From Coleophoma eucalyptorum (Eukaryota > Ascomycota > Leotiomycetes > Helotiales > Dermateaceae): a stretch of 64,000 nucleotides of DNA. Below the pieces are notes generated by a model. The model searched no databases, had not been told where the DNA came from, and was given only the letters and a program-made list of their open reading frames with translations. The stretch lies in contig JALRME010000023.1 of assembly GCA_026120035.1 (NCBI GenBank), positions 1-64,000 of the forward strand, given 5' to 3'. Shown piece by piece: positions 22,115 to 34,409 of the stretch. Position numbers and translations under genes: made by a program. Each line of letters opens with the position of its first letter. The first letter of the stretch is position 1.

Positions 22115-23059
22115 TTAGGTATAGCAATTATTCATGACCTACCTAGCAGAAGACGAATATATAGATAAAAGATTGGGATTTTAAGAACTGGGGTATCTCG
22201 AAAGAAGGTAAATGGCTTATTAAGTTTAATGGTATCATTTTACCAAATATGTGGTTTTAAATATCTTCGGTAGGCAGATGAATGGCTGTAATCAGCTTCC
22301 TCGGAAACGTGGCCCATAGAAAGGGGTGGAAATTTTAAGTTTCTCAACCTTCTCAGTCAAGCGAGAGTAGAGTTTGGAAGACTTGCAATTTCCTATGAAT
22401 ACTCCTTAGAAGCCGCATTCTTGGATGATAAATTGATATCCGCGAAGGAAATCTTAAAAACTTTGAAAGCCGATGGAAATGCGCAAATTTTAGCCTGAGG
22501 TTCAAAGAGAGGCAATGCAACTCCCGTTATTAGCTGGCTAAATCCGATTCTAAACCAAATTATGATCATCCGTGCTTTTTTGCCTTTTCCCAATGCATTC
22601 CTCCTAATGCAGAATTTCATGAGCTCAATAAAGTTTATGAGACTAGGATGCTGGGAGCGGTGTCAAGTCTACATTAGCATTTTGCGCTTTATCGTGGGCC
22701 TGAACAAATTCACTACCTAGTTCCCGAGTGATAAAAAACTACAAATATTAGACTATTACTGATATGCAAAAGTTCACAGAATGTTGAACGTCTGGATTTA
22801 AGAATGAACGATATGATTATGAACCCTTTGTTAACAATACTCCTTACATTCTCTTAAAAGACTGCTTATTTTGGATAGAAAATTAATTACCCAAAGGCTC
22901 GATAATATTTCAGAAGCAAGTCAGACATACAAACTAGTCGGACACTTGAAACGACATCTAAAACCATGATTTGTACATTGTTATATCTTAATTACTTTAT
23001 AATAAAATTTTGTAAAATTTGACATATAAAAGTCTTCACCCTTATGTTCAAGAAATGAC
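22115..23059. other. Intergenic region upstream of the laccase gene
   Basis: Laccase promoter side. A 75-codon frame at 22393-22620 (minus) is not recognisable. No repeat shared with the window was seen before the family-D LTR start at 23060. Confidence 0.4.
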
Positions 23060-23575
23060 TGTCGGAATGGTATTTGTTGGTTGATCTATATACCTCTTAT
23101 TTCAACTGTAATAGACAGGTCAAAATGGTAAGGTAAAAATACAGATGATGATTCTAAGTGAGTAGGTGTGATGGAGGTCATATAAATACCGCTTCTGGGT
23201 ATCGATTCGACCTCCGTAGCAATACAGTTGTAGTGTTTGCATCCGAGCGCAAACACGGGAACAAGCAAGTGGTATAGCGATATTCCAAATGTATGCACAT
23301 ATAGGTGGTTTAGCGATATACCAATATATGCAAGTGGTGTAGCGATGTTACCTTACGTGCAGGTGGTATATCGATGTTCCAACATATTACTCATATTTTT
23401 TATGTGACTGAATCACATGATCTATCATGTAACCATATTTGTGTAAGGGGTATATCCCCCCTTTTTTACTTTACTTTCGATAAAGACAATAAGAACTACC
23501 TACAACACCGTATACCCTGTAATTGAATCCTGTGATACCATTACGACTTCTGCCCGTTGTAAACGTATACTAAAA
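23060..23575 (+). repeat. LTR family D, split by an LTR family B insertion
   Basis: TGTCGGAATGGTATT at 23060-23074 continues after the family-B LTR at 23385 (tattactcatat) and runs to about 23575 (aaacgtatac, with a decayed end). The rejoined order matches family D at 7913-8102 and the reverse copy at 25068-25255, including the shared block ctacctacaacaccgtataccc. Confidence 0.65.
23075..23384 (-). repeat. Solo LTR family B, copy 1
   Basis: A 310-bp LTR bounded by TGTTGG and CCAACA. It contains several degenerate units of roughly 30 bp built on a gtggtatagcgatattcc core. It was inserted in the older family-D LTR. The internal open frame at 23086-23298 is LTR-derived. Confidence 0.8.
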
Positions 23576-23690
23576 ATAACATAGGTCCTAATTATATATA
23601 ATAACCTTCAAGTTACTGTTATTAAACTATTCAAGAGAACGTAAAAAGGAAGGACTATTTAGACCCTAATATGTTTATCCTACGGACTAT

Positions 23691-23850
23691 TGTTGGTTTA
23701 CGTGGGTAAAGTAAGACTCTACTTATAGATCAGTAGGTATAAATTCATTCATAAGTGATTTTTAGAAGAGAGTGTGAGAGGGAGGTATACCTGCCCCGCT
23801 AAGAATACTGTGACATGTGACTAGGTGTCGTGAGGTAAATCATACCGACA
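23691..23850 (-). repeat. Solo LTR family C
   Basis: Starts TGTTGGTTTACG and ends ATACCGACA in reverse orientation. It is flanked by ACTAT on both sides (23686-23690 and 23851-23855), a perfect 5-bp target-site duplication. Confidence 0.85.
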
Positions 23851-25067
23851 ACTATATATTATATCATCCAAGATTGAACAAGATAATTAAAAATTGATGA
23901 AAAGGTCATATTTAAAGAACTTTAAATAAGTTATATTATGAAATGATGAAGATATCCTGTATTTCCTAGGCAAGTTGCTTGTAACGGTGGAAAATTTACT
24001 TCGTTTGAAGGTCTTACTCAGAGGGTTAGGATTGGCTGTAGTAAGCCTAGCTATAATGTACGTACCTCTCGAGAGTTTATAGATATGTCTAATTAAGCTA
24101 TTTCAGATGTAGTTATAACTAGCTCATAGTGTTAGCATTGTTAAAATAGGAGTAAAGGCTATAGAGTACTACAACGTGTCCTACTCGCTTATATGTCCTA
24201 GTCACTTATTAGTCACGTTATACGTGGTCGTCTGTCTTGTGTTTGTAATATTTCTATAATATCAAGTTAAGTCTTCTATAAGAAGGTAGGACTTTTTGGT
24301 TATTAAGTCCGTAACTAAACCAAATATAGTAATAACATACTAAATCACAAAATATACTGAGACTCACCTATTTCAAAGATATAGGGAAGCTGTAGTGTAT
24401 TATATAGTAAAGGGCTAAAGAAGCTAGAATTTACCGCCAAAATTCCTCCCTTACAAGTGATGAATATATATATATTATTGTGTGGTGATCACGTGTAGTC
24501 ATAGGTCCCACATGTGATTTCCTCCTTTACTCCTAGTTATTAAAGGCAGGCTAAAGCACTATCTTCCAAGAAATTTAGGAGTCTTAGAGTAGTAAGTCAA
24601 TTTTAGGCGTATTTTTAAAGAAGTTCAATAGGAACAATAAGATATTTTTCTACTATTAGGTTCTTGTTATCACACAAATCATCATCGACTTACGGATGGA
24701 ATGATCGGACCATGGAAATCGAGGACGTCGACCAACCAACCTACCTCCTTCGTAGCTCTTCTTTAGTTATATCGTTATAGGAATCATTTAGTTGAGACTC
24801 CTAACTACTTGTGTCTTTGTTGTATATTGTCGTATCCCGAGAGAATGAATTGAACTACCTTAAACCACATATCACCATTTACAATACGTCGCGCTACCTC
24901 TTCCTAGTAGTCTATTGATATCCCTCTTTAACAAAGTAGTATGTTATAGAGCCTATTGGAGCACAGGGGTATAACACTTGACTGCTTAATCGACTATATA
25001 CTTTAGAGCCCGTTGGAGCATAGGGAGTATAGTTCGTAGTGTTCTAATCTATACGTCCATTGATTAA
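23851..25067. other. Repeat-derived non-coding DNA
   Basis: No reading frame of note. A pair of related segments near 24944 and 25002 share a gagccYRttggagca core. Stop-dense, AT-rich and RIP-like throughout. I could not assign it to an element. Confidence 0.4.
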
Positions 25068-25255
25068 TATTGGTATACGTTTATAACGGGTAGACCTCGT
25101 AATAGCATCGTAGGCTTTAATTATAGGGTATATAGTATGTTATAGGTGGTTGTTAATTCTCTATATACGTCTATCGTAAATAGGGTTATATCCTATCAAC
25201 GAATGCTACCACGTGATTGGGTCACGTGCTAAGTATATGTTATTACAATCCGACA
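25068..25255 (-). repeat. Solo LTR family D, reverse copy
   Basis: Reverse orientation, from TATTGGTATACG (decayed TGTTGG) to ATCCGACA. It is about 188 bp and aligns along its whole length with the family-D LTR at 7913-8102. A family-B LTR starts 5 bp further on. Confidence 0.75.
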
Positions 25256-25480
25256 GTTCTGTTGGAATATCGATATATCTACCACCTACACGTGAGGTCA
25301 CATTGTCACGCCTCATGTAGGTATTGGTATATCGCTACGCCACCTGTAGGTGTATACACTTGGAATATCGCTATACCACTTGCTTGTTCCCGTGTTTGCG
25401 CTCGGATGCAAACACTACAACTGTGTTGCTATAGAGGTCGAATCGATACCCAGAAGGGGTATTTATAAGACCTCTATCAC

Positions 25481-25785
25481 TGTCGGTATATCATTATTGG
25501 ATCTCGATCTCGACCTCGATCGAACACTCGTTCGTACTTACTACAAACACCACCTGTTTGCAACTACGTAGTACTACGAACAAGAGGTCGGATCGATGCC
25601 TACATTACGTAGCATTACGAACGGAGGTTGAATCGATACCTATTCTGGTTGTTCTACAAACAGATGAAGGTATTGATAAGACCTCCATCACACTCACTTA
25701 GAACAGAGAAAAAAAGGGATATACACATTTTACCTTACGCATTTTGACTGTTATTGGTATAGCTGAAATAAGAGGTATTCTAATA
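25481..25785 (+). repeat. 5' LTR of the copia element
   Basis: Begins TGTCGGTATATC and ends GGTATTCTAATA (decayed CCAACA). Same length as the 3' LTR. The downstream leader starts ctgattagtgcatagatcagg, a possible primer-binding region; a related leader occurs at 40183. Confidence 0.9.
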
Positions 25786-26489
25786 CTGATTAGTGCATAG
25801 ATCAGGAGATACGTACTATCCCTCCGTCAGTTGTGAATGAGTTATTCGATACTACCTTTCGTCAGTATCGGGTTTGAAGCTATTCAGAGCTGGCTCGGTG
25901 AATACCTACCTCTGTTGAAGAGAGAGTAGTCAACCTCCCTAGACCTAGTAGTGCGACGTACCCTTAATTGAACTACGGCCCTTACGAACCCAGGAGGCAT
26001 TACTTTGCTAAGTTATCATTAGCTTCATACATCTCTGGTAGGGACGGCTTCCGATCTAATCCAGAGAGCTGAAGTTGTATTGCGTCAAAAGGACCTTACG
26101 AAAGATCGAACGAACGAATAAACCAGAGTTGGGAATAGCCTCAATTTTGGACGAGAAAATCTTGAACGAATCACCTCAATTTCGGTACAAACGAGACCTT
26201 ACTTTCCTCTGTTTGACTCCGAATTTGACTCCAAATTACCCCTCTTCTCTCAAACCGGAAAGCGTTTGTCAATCAAGAAATCCCTTATAGCAAACGCATA
26301 CAAATCATCTGATCCTTCAAACGAACTACGGTCCGAAGGAAGGATACTTTATAGTCATTCTCTTATCAAATTCTTAGTACAAAACACTTATTTATTCCCT
26401 CCTTCGACATCAACACATCAACCTATATTTAATACCTTTACCTTTATACCTTCACTTATTTAATACGTTTATTACACCTTTAGCTTCGA

Positions 26490-27960
26490 TGGCAATCTTT
26501 AGAGATGTCTAGTTTTGGGAGAACTAGTACTCCACCTTTACACTAGTCGACCAAGAATACGTTAATTAATTCATCTAATTTAGGTTGGATCAATACGTTA
26601 GGGAAGGCCTTATAGATTAATTACTCTAGTATACAATATAGGATGACTTTACTAAGTTCTCTTTAGAAGATCTAAAAGAGATATCAATAGCCTCAATTCG
26701 ACCTATCTATATTGAATTCCTTCGTCGAGGTATATAGATGAAAAACAAGTCTAAGACACTCATATACGCCGATTTGATCTACGAATTGCTTCAGGAAGAG
26801 GAGCCATATATATGGACAGCCGAAGAGTTTCTGATAGCGCAAAGTTAGATTCCAAAGGAAGGATGGCTCTCAAATCGACTCGAAAACCCCCAAGCACTAG
26901 CTATTCTAGTGTCTGTACGTACGACACCTACTATAGCACCCGTATTGTCGATAGCTCCTATAGCATATAGATCGATAGCACCTATGGTACCTAGATCTAT
27001 AGTACCTATGGTATATCCACTAGTACTAGCACTAGTATCACTATACCAACCTCACCTAGTGACCTCAGTAGTTACTAACTACAGCAAGAAGATCACCTAT
27101 GCTACTAAGCAAATCGAGGGTGAACTTAAGTTTGATAGTACTAATAGCTTCGACTATAAGCTAGAGATCTTCCTAGATATATATGATCGATTAGGAGTAC
27201 CACCTAAAGCCTACATTAGAGTATTACCAGCTATACTTTCAGGACTAGCGTTAAGGTAATACTATAATACCAAACTGGCTCTCCTTACTTTCGACCAAGC
27301 ATATATATACCTACGTAATTTTTTCGAAGGCCTAATATTATAGACCTAGACACTAGATGAATAGAACAGCCTTACGCTCTAGAAAGTCATAGATGATAAT
27401 ACTAGTATATCAACCAAGAAATACCTTTAGATTCTAGTCGACAAATTGTTAGAATTATAATATAGTCTTATACCTAAATTACGTATATTATTATTCCTTA
27501 CAACCAAGGTACTAACATTATATAACGGTATTCCTACCTATTAATTCGCCCTATCCAACCCTCCTCGAGAGCTAGGACCTTTGATTAGCCTTATGCAATC
27601 ATCAATTAATATATAGAAGGATTAGTATCCTAAACTAAAGGCTTAAGCATTCAATACGGATGCGAACGAGGATACAGAGGTATACTATATAGATCGTAGA
27701 TACTATAATTCTCGACTAAAGCAAGCTAGATTCCAGCCTAGTTTTCGACGAAAGCCGTAATACTATATATATCAGAAAGAGAACTATCGATCGTATCGAT
27801 ACACTAAGGAAGAATAGGATAAAGCAAGACAGCGATTTAGGGACAAAATGGTATAAAAACCTAACTTTGAAAGTAAGCGTTTCGATACTCGATTTCGTCA
27901 ATACGTCACTAAATGTGAAGGCAATAATATCGAAGATATAAACGAATTTGAACACTCTTT
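26490..27960 (+). pseudogene. Copia gag remnant
   Basis: A plus frame reads as Gag. The longest open part is 26909-27259: it starts with Thr/Pro/Ile-rich repeats (IAPM, SIAPI) and continues into KKITYATKQIEGELKF and a DYKLEIFLDIYDRLGVPPKAY motif. Later parts include PPRELGPLISLMQSSI and a basic QARFQPSFRRKP stretch. TAG stops at Gln/Trp positions break the frame about a dozen times. Confidence 0.75.
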
Positions 27961-29800
27961 CTAGGCACTCTCGATCGATATCGAATCATAGGATCCTCCT
28001 ACACCTAATCTTGAGCCTACATCCAATACTATGGTTGTAGCTTAATATTATATATCATACGGTTAGGCTAATCAGGATATTATAACTGATATAGCCTTAC
28101 ACCTAGCTAATACTGTATTTCTATATGGCCTCCACTTAGATCGATTTAACCCACCCGACGGGGTAAATCATCAACCAGTCGAGGATCCCTTCACCTATAC
28201 ATTATAGGCTCGATACACCTCTAACAAATTCCTAGGTATTATGATTGATATAGGAGCCTCCAAACGATCAACCGTAGGGTATAGGTAATACTAGGCATTC
28301 AAGAAACTCACTAGTATAGACCTAGATACCTCTATATATGGTGATATCAATATACAATTTGGTATAGGTACTACATCTTTAGTTGGATCTATTAACGTAA
28401 CTATACCTATTAGAATAATCACATTCCATATAGTCGAGGTCGATATACCATTTTTATTATACCTAGCGGATATAGACAATATATAGGTATACTATAACAA
28501 CCTAAAAAACATACTTATTATACCAACTACACAAGTGCCTATTATACGACGTTTTAGGCACTCATTTATACTATAGAACATATCTTTGGAAATATATCTT
28601 ATAGGATCTTTTTCACTTGTAGACCCTTGTTTTCTAACCTTCGCTGAACTACGTCGGCTCTATAGGCGTTTCGGTCACCTATCTATGGACAGACTATAGC
28701 GAGTATTAGAGCGAGCTAGGCATAACGTCGAAAAGTCGACCCTATAGCACCTAAATAGATACTACTACTACTGTCAGATCTATAGAAAATTACCTAGTAG
28801 ATTTCGTTTTATATTACACGATAATGTTTAATTCAACTATATTATTATTATAGATATTATATATATCGATGGTACTCCTATACTTTATATAGTCGACGAA
28901 TACACTCGTTTCCAAGCTGGTAGATGGCTATAGAGCATTACAGCTAAACACATATAGGACTATCTTCGTGTATACTAGATCGATACCTATTTAGGTCTAC
29001 CTAATTTTATTACATACGATGCTAGCAAGAACTTCGTAAGCTAGGAATTCAAGTATTACGCCTCTGACTTAGGTATTACAACCAAATCAGCGCCTATTGA
29101 GGCACATAATTCGATCGGACTAGTCGAAAGATACTATAGACCCCTCCGACGTATGTATCGTATTATCTCTATAGAGCTCCTAGATCTAAGTAAGGAAATA
29201 GCTCTATAGATGGCTTTTAAAGTATTGAATAATACAGTAGGTCCGAATGGCCTCGTTCCTATATTACTAGTATTTGGAGCGTATCCACGGATGAGCGAAT
29301 CAGATGCCCTAAATCCTACAGTAGCTCAACGTACGAAAGCCCTCAAAAAGGCAATAGACGAGATTAAGAAATTACGTACTAAACGCCAGATTTCGGACGT
29401 ACTTCAAATGCGTAACGGCCCCTCCACGGCATCCGTGTACGAATTACCCCTGAATTCACCTATGTTGGTATAGAGAGAAGGTCCAACTGGCCAACCTGGA
29501 TTTTGGGCCGGTCCTTATACCCTCCTGAGCCTACAGGACGAATCGTGTACCGTAAAATTGCCTCACGGGCCCACCCAATTTCGAATCACATCGGTCAAGC
29601 CTTATTTGACGAATCCAAGCAATATTGATACTAGAATCGATACTCGAATCGATACTACAGTTACGCCTATAGTGCTACCACCTCAATCTATTGATACTAT
29701 AGCACCTATAGCACCGCCTCCAAAGAGACCTAGGGGAAGACCACGCAAATACCCTATTAACCAAGCTGATATCTTAATTCATATCTAGGATAATACTATT
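27961..29800 (+). pseudogene. Copia protease-integrase remnant
   Basis: A protease-like GIMIDIGASK lies at about 28235-28265. The GAG-pre-integrase motif LRRLYRRFGHLSMDRL is at about 28646-28695. Integrase core follows (IVDEYTRFQAGRW, ITYDASKNFVS, then IEAHNSIGLVERYYRPLRRMYR), so the acidic residues can still be read. The open piece 29210-29473 is the integrase C-terminal part, and 29558-29788 ends in an AT-hook-like RPRGRPRKYP. Stops are TAG. Confidence 0.8.
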
Positions 29801-31369
29801 TAGAGCACTCCGTCATTCGTAGTTTCCCGCCAAAAGGAGGTCGAAGGACTAGTTAAAAAGGGTGTATTCCAGCTCGTTGACGTTAAGCATATACCATCGA
29901 ACATCCGAGTATTCAACTCTTGATTCGTCGATAAAGTCAAGAATCCCGGGTCGAAGGAAGCTTACGAGAAGTCAAGATTGATAGTACAAGCATATAACGA
30001 TACTCGTAAAGATCTTATGCTCACCCAATCGCCTACAATTCAGCGAATGAGCCAGAGACTCATTCTTAGCCATACGGTAATGCTCTAGGATAAAAACATA
30101 CACCTATTCTTACGTGATATCTCATAAGTATACGTTCAATCGAAGACCACCCTAAATAGAGACTTCTACATCCGAGCACCACGCGAGCTTTGTATAGCAA
30201 TGGATGCGGATGTAGGCTCTATTATGAAAGTTATTCGACCCTTGTATAGTATTCCTAAAGCTAGAAACCATTGGTTCAGCATATATCACAAACACTATAT
30301 TTAGGAGCTCCATATAGCCCAATCTACGTACGATTTATGCTTACTATATATCAATTCGCCTGACGGAGCACTTAGAATAGTAGGCTTACAAACTAACGAC
30401 ACCCTATTCCTAGCCAATGAATCGTTCGCTATTATAGAGTAATTAGCAGTCGATAAAGCCTAATTTCCTACAAAGGACCGTGAGCAATTGACACCTAATC
30501 ATCCAATCAAGTTCAATAGTAGTATCATCAAATTGGTAGGAACCGACATCTAATTAACTTAGGAACGCCATTATAAGAACCTCAAATTGGTTAATATCAA
30601 GGAGGTTATATCAAGTACCAATTCAAGAGGCACCGTACGCTCTACCCTTACACCAAAGGATCAATACGTTGCTCAAAGAGCCAGAGGTGCTTATATTACC
30701 TCTATATATCAACCAGAGGTATCGTTTGACCTCTCTGTTGCTACCCAGGTGGTCAACCCTATAGAGAACGATACCAAGCTGCTTAATAAGCATATTCAGT
30801 AGCAATTAGATAACTATACCAGAGGTCTTACCTTTGTCAAATTGGACCTATTGACACTCAAATTGGTCGTATTTACTAATGCATCCTTTGCTAATAACAA
30901 GGACCTTAGTTCCTAGATTGGGTTCGTATGTATGCTTGCAGATACTTAGAATAGAGCCAATATCATTCATTAGAGCTCGACCAAGTACAAGAGGGTTATA
31001 CGTAGTGTTCTTGCCTCCGAACTATACGCTATTATTTATGGATTCGACATCGGTACGGTACTAAAATCGATAGTCGAATTACAGCTCAATATCAAGTTAC
31101 CACTAGTCTTATGCACGGATTCCAAATCGATATACGAATGCCTCGTCAAGCTGGGAACCACACAAGAAAAGAGGCTTATGATCGATATTATATACCTCCG
31201 TCAGTCGTACGAAAGACGGGAAATTGCCGAAATCAAGTGGATTGATGGTAGTAACAACCCTACTGATTCTATGACCAAGAGTAATCCTTCATTAGCTCTA
31301 AAGCAATTGATCGATACGAATCGAATCAACCTACATAGAGTGGAATGGGTAGAAAGAGTAAGTAGTTAA
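29801..31369 (+). pseudogene. Copia reverse transcriptase-RNase H remnant
   Basis: Reverse transcriptase motifs include FVDKVKNPGSKEAY, SRLIVQAYND and a catalytic box read as QTNDTLFLA. The usual form is QTDDTL, so one catalytic Asp has become Asn by G-to-A, consistent with RIP. RNase H follows, with SELYAIIYGFDIG, LCTDSKSIYECL and IKWIDGSNNPTDSMTK. The last open piece (31178-31369) ends at a TAA just before the 3' leader. Confidence 0.85.
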
Positions 31370-31496
31370 AAAAGGGGATAGTACGTATACTTTACCTCGT
31401 ATATAGCACTCGGTATTAAACTTAATATTCTTATTTTACTTCGAATTTGGGTCTTTTGGAACACATGGATTCTTCTCTATAAAAGAGAGTTCCCAG

Positions 31497-31801
31497 TGTC
31501 GGTATATCATTATTAGATCTCGATCTCGACCTCGATCGAACACTCGTTCGTACTTACTACAAACACCACCTGTTTGCAACTACGTAGTACTACGAACAAG
31601 AGGTCGGATCGATGCCTACATTACGTAGCATTACGAACGGAGGTTGAATCGATACCTATTCTGGTTGTTCTACAAACAGATGAAGGTATTGATAAGACCT
31701 CCATCACACTCACTTAGAACAGAGAAAAAAAGGGATATACACATTTTACCTCACGCATTTTGACTGTTATTGGTACAGCTGAAATGAGAGGTATTCCAAC
31801 A
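31497..31801 (+). repeat. 3' LTR of the copia element
   Basis: Begins TGTCGGTATATC and ends GGTATTCCAACA. It is almost identical to the 5' LTR, so insertion was recent or both were mutated alike. Followed by the ATCAC target duplicate. Confidence 0.93.
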
Positions 31802-31897
31802 ATCACACTCACTTAGAATAATCATCTATGTTTTACCTTATCATTTTGACCTGTCTATTACAGCTATTGAAATAAGAGGTATATAGATCAACCAACA

Positions 31898-32414
31898 GGT
31901 TCTTTTATAAACAAAAATAGAATATATTTTTACCTGTGGAACAATAAAACCTCCGCTAAACGATACTATTTCGAAAGATTTCTTAGTCTGTCTCTTATGA
32001 GACAGTATATACAATCAGCAATATAATCATAGCTGAAATTAAAAACCACATTAGTGAGAACGTATGATACTTGATTCGTAACATTTACATTGTTAAATTC
32101 AGGATGTAAATATTACACATAGAGCCACCAGGTAACTACCAATTGATTCGCGATATGCCATATCTGTACCATTAGCCTACCGCACTATGTTAAGCCAAGT
32201 GTATAAGTAGAGCGATACTTTTGAACAACGTAGAACGTCTTCAAGCGAATGGATACGTCAATCGGCTTTTTTTTTTCCGCATGTAACCAAATAAATTATC
32301 TTGAAACGAAATCTTCATGGAATAGATGAATATGATTAATCTCTACAAACTATGCTTTTCTTTATACAGAAGTGATTGATTTTAAACACCTAATCATATG
32401 CTTCTGATTCGAAA
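31898..32414. other. Intergenic region downstream of the aquaporin gene
   Basis: AT-rich, no coding frame, no shared repeat. A T9 tract lies near 32268. It should hold the 3' UTR of the XIP gene, whose stop is at 32415. Confidence 0.4.
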
Positions 32415-33422
32415 TTACTTGGTACGGCTAACGGATTCGTGACTAGTAGAGTCGTCCACTTTGGCTTTCTGGCCGGTAGGAATATACCAATAGAAAAATC
32501 CATTAATAGCAGCTCCCGTAATATCACCGGCCCAGTTGATATAGTGATAATGGAGATCACCGCCCGCGGCCATTAGCCCAAAACACCTCGCAGGGTTTAC
32601 AGAGGCACCAATATAACCATTTCTCACAAAGCTGCTACAGAAAGACACGAGCGCGACTGAAAATCCGACAAGGATTGGCGCAAGAGATGGTCCCACAACA
32701 AGTCTCTGTCGTGGATCAAGACCCACTCCGAAAGCAAGATACACAAGGCAGAGCGAGCAGAGGGTTTCGATTACGTAGGCAGATGCTGGCGATATTAGAG
32801 CCGGATCCATGTAGCAACCTCCAAGATTCTTGATAGGAAGAGGACGACCACCGAGGGCGGCGCGAACAAGAAATGAGCCAATCACTCCTCCGAGGAGCTG
32901 AAACGACACATAAAGAACCATTCTAGGGAAAGTTGCCAGGCGAGCGAAGAATGTAGCAATAGTGATAAGCGGATTGAGGTGTCCGCCGGAGACGGGACCG
33001 GAGACATAAATAAAGAGTGAAAGACTTATGAATGTCTCCGTGGCACCTATCAGTGTTGGAATAAAGCCACGGAGACTGAAAGCATCATAGAGTTGAGCTA
33101 CAGCAAGCGTTGTAAGACCACTGAGAAACACAAACATACATGTAGCCCAGCATTCGTAAAGAGCTTGCTTCCATAATTCGTGCCCACGAAAAGATTGCAA
33201 GGAGAAGCTTTCTCTCCACGTAATATAGGGTGAAGCATCGGGAGTTTGGTGGAGAACATGATCGCGGCCTGGAGTATTCTGTGTCACAGCAAACTGCTGG
33301 TTTCCACCAATTCGACCGGCAAACGGTCTTGATATTACATGAGTAAAATGGCCATGACCGAAGGAATGGCCTCTTTCCTCATCAATGATGGTAGCAGGAT
33401 GTTTAAATAATAAAGCTGCCAT
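32415..33422 (-). CDS. Aquaporin of the X intrinsic protein (XIP) type
   Basis: A single 335-aa exon. The MIP fold is clear: six hydrophobic segments and two half-helix boxes, SGGHLNPLIT (NPL at about 150-152, replacing NPA) and ASVNPARC (about 274-280). The Cys after the second NPA (NPARC) together with an altered first box is the published signature of the XIP subfamily of plants and fungi. XIPs often pass uncharged solutes such as glycerol, urea or H2O2, or metalloids; the exact substrate cannot be read here. A long cytosolic N-terminus of about 85 residues is His/Gly-rich at its start. ATG at 33422 is the first of the frame. The gene is intact. Confidence 0.9.
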   Translation of the reverse strand: MAALLFKHPATIIDEERGHSFGHGHFTHVISRPFAGRIGGNQQFAVTQNTPGRDHVLHQTPDASPYITWRESFSLQSFRGHELWKQALYECWATCMFVFLSGLTTLAVAQLYDAFSLRGFIPTLIGATETFISLSLFIYVSGPVSGGHLNPLITIATFFARLATFPRMVLYVSFQLLGGVIGSFLVRAALGGRPLPIKNLGGCYMDPALISPASAYVIETLCSLCLVYLAFGVGLDPRQRLVVGPSLAPILVGFSVALVSFCSSFVRNGYIGASVNPARCFGLMAAGGDLHYHYINWAGDITGAAINGFFYWYIPTGQKAKVDDSTSHESVSRTK

Positions 33423-34409
33423 TTATAAGAAATAAAACGAAGAAAACTGAATACTATAAGAATAAAATAATAATAGAAATTCAAAATGTGTGTCCGATAT
33501 TGGCGTATTTGAAGTTTCTCGGGAATAAAATGAAATCTATCTGAGATTGAAATAATACTTTCAAGGGAAGATACGGCCACCTTAATATTAGTCACAAACC
33601 GAAAACACCCTCAAGTTAAAAACAGGACCATGGCTTGAGATTTAGCTGGTTGGTAGAATGAACGATGTGTAGTGAACTTCAAGGATACACTAGGACTGAA
33701 GACGGATGTCGCCTCCACATTTTCAAACTCTAATTGCTCATGCTCTGCTTCGTTTTCAGAGATAATTGATCGTTCAAGCAAAACAAATAGTCTGGTTTCG
33801 TTTTGAAAGTTTATTCAGTTTCGACCCCTATTCGATATTTTTCTGCTTTCGATTCAGTGAATATTGCACAATTCTACCCAACGGAATGACACAATATAGA
33901 CGAGAATAATCTTAACCTGGCAATTTTAAGCGAAATACTAGGCCAGTGAGAAATGTTTCAGTCTTTAGAACGCGTTTTTAAATTCCAACTAGTGTAGAGT
34001 TATTGTATGTTATAGGAATGGCCGACCTCGTGTAGCACAGGAGCGGCGGGGCGTTTGCAATCGAGTCCCCTCTACATCGATTTTTAGTCATGATTGAGTG
34101 CACTCAGGAGTGCAGATGTAGGCATAACTGAATGGACACATAGGATGGCAGTATGAATGACTTACCCAAGGCTCGATTTAGAGATCCAATCCAACTAACT
34201 CAGCCCCAGACCAGGTGATTAACCATAATCAATATTGAAAAATATCTGGATTCCGCATTAAACTCTGGGCTTATCTAAATTAATGATTTTTAGAACTCGG
34301 TCCCATCGACTAGAATGTTTCTCTTATTGAAGATTTAAATTTTCTCACATTTCTTCATTCAAATCATCATTATCATTAATTATACCATACTTAGCGACTC
34401 TACGGTACT
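33423..34409. other. Intergenic region upstream of the aquaporin
   Basis: The promoter side of the XIP gene. No convincing frame; the 86-codon frame at 33335-33595 overlaps the XIP start and is a shadow. It contains a tRNA-like patch at about 34023-34080. Otherwise AT-rich. Confidence 0.4.
34023..34080 (+). other. tRNA-like or SINE-like patch
   Basis: GACCTCGTGTAGCACAGG resembles the 5' end and A-box of fungal tRNA-Trp, and AATCGAGTCCCC about 25 nt later resembles a B-box. It is too short and poorly paired for a functional tRNA. It could be a tRNA relic, the head of a SINE, or chance. Confidence 0.25.

Larger units (their letters stand above)
25481..31801 (+). mobile_element. Full-length Ty1/copia retrotransposon, RIP-inactivated
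   Basis: Two 305-bp LTRs (25481-25785 and 31497-31801) are nearly identical. The insertion is flanked by ATCAC on both sides, a perfect 5-bp target duplication. The internal region carries gag, protease, integrase, reverse transcriptase and RNase H in copia order, all on the plus strand. More than thirty in-frame stops, nearly all TAG or TAA, interrupt it. The LTRs contain a short GATCTC-type microsatellite. It is an inserted, complete but dead copy. Confidence 0.95.
25260..31897 (+). repeat. Solo LTR family B, copy 2, interrupted by the full copia element
   Basis: The left part 25260-25480 starts TGTTGGAATATCG. The right part 31802-31897 ends ATCAACCAACA. Rejoined, they match the other family-B copies. 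The flanks agttc / ggttc form a 5-bp duplication with one mismatch. The copia element 25481-31801 lies inside. Confidence 0.8.

Noticed and set aside
23060..25480. CRISPR-like array from the repeated ~30-bp units
   Set aside because: Units are degenerate, lack unique spacers, and lie inside an LTR of a eukaryotic genome.
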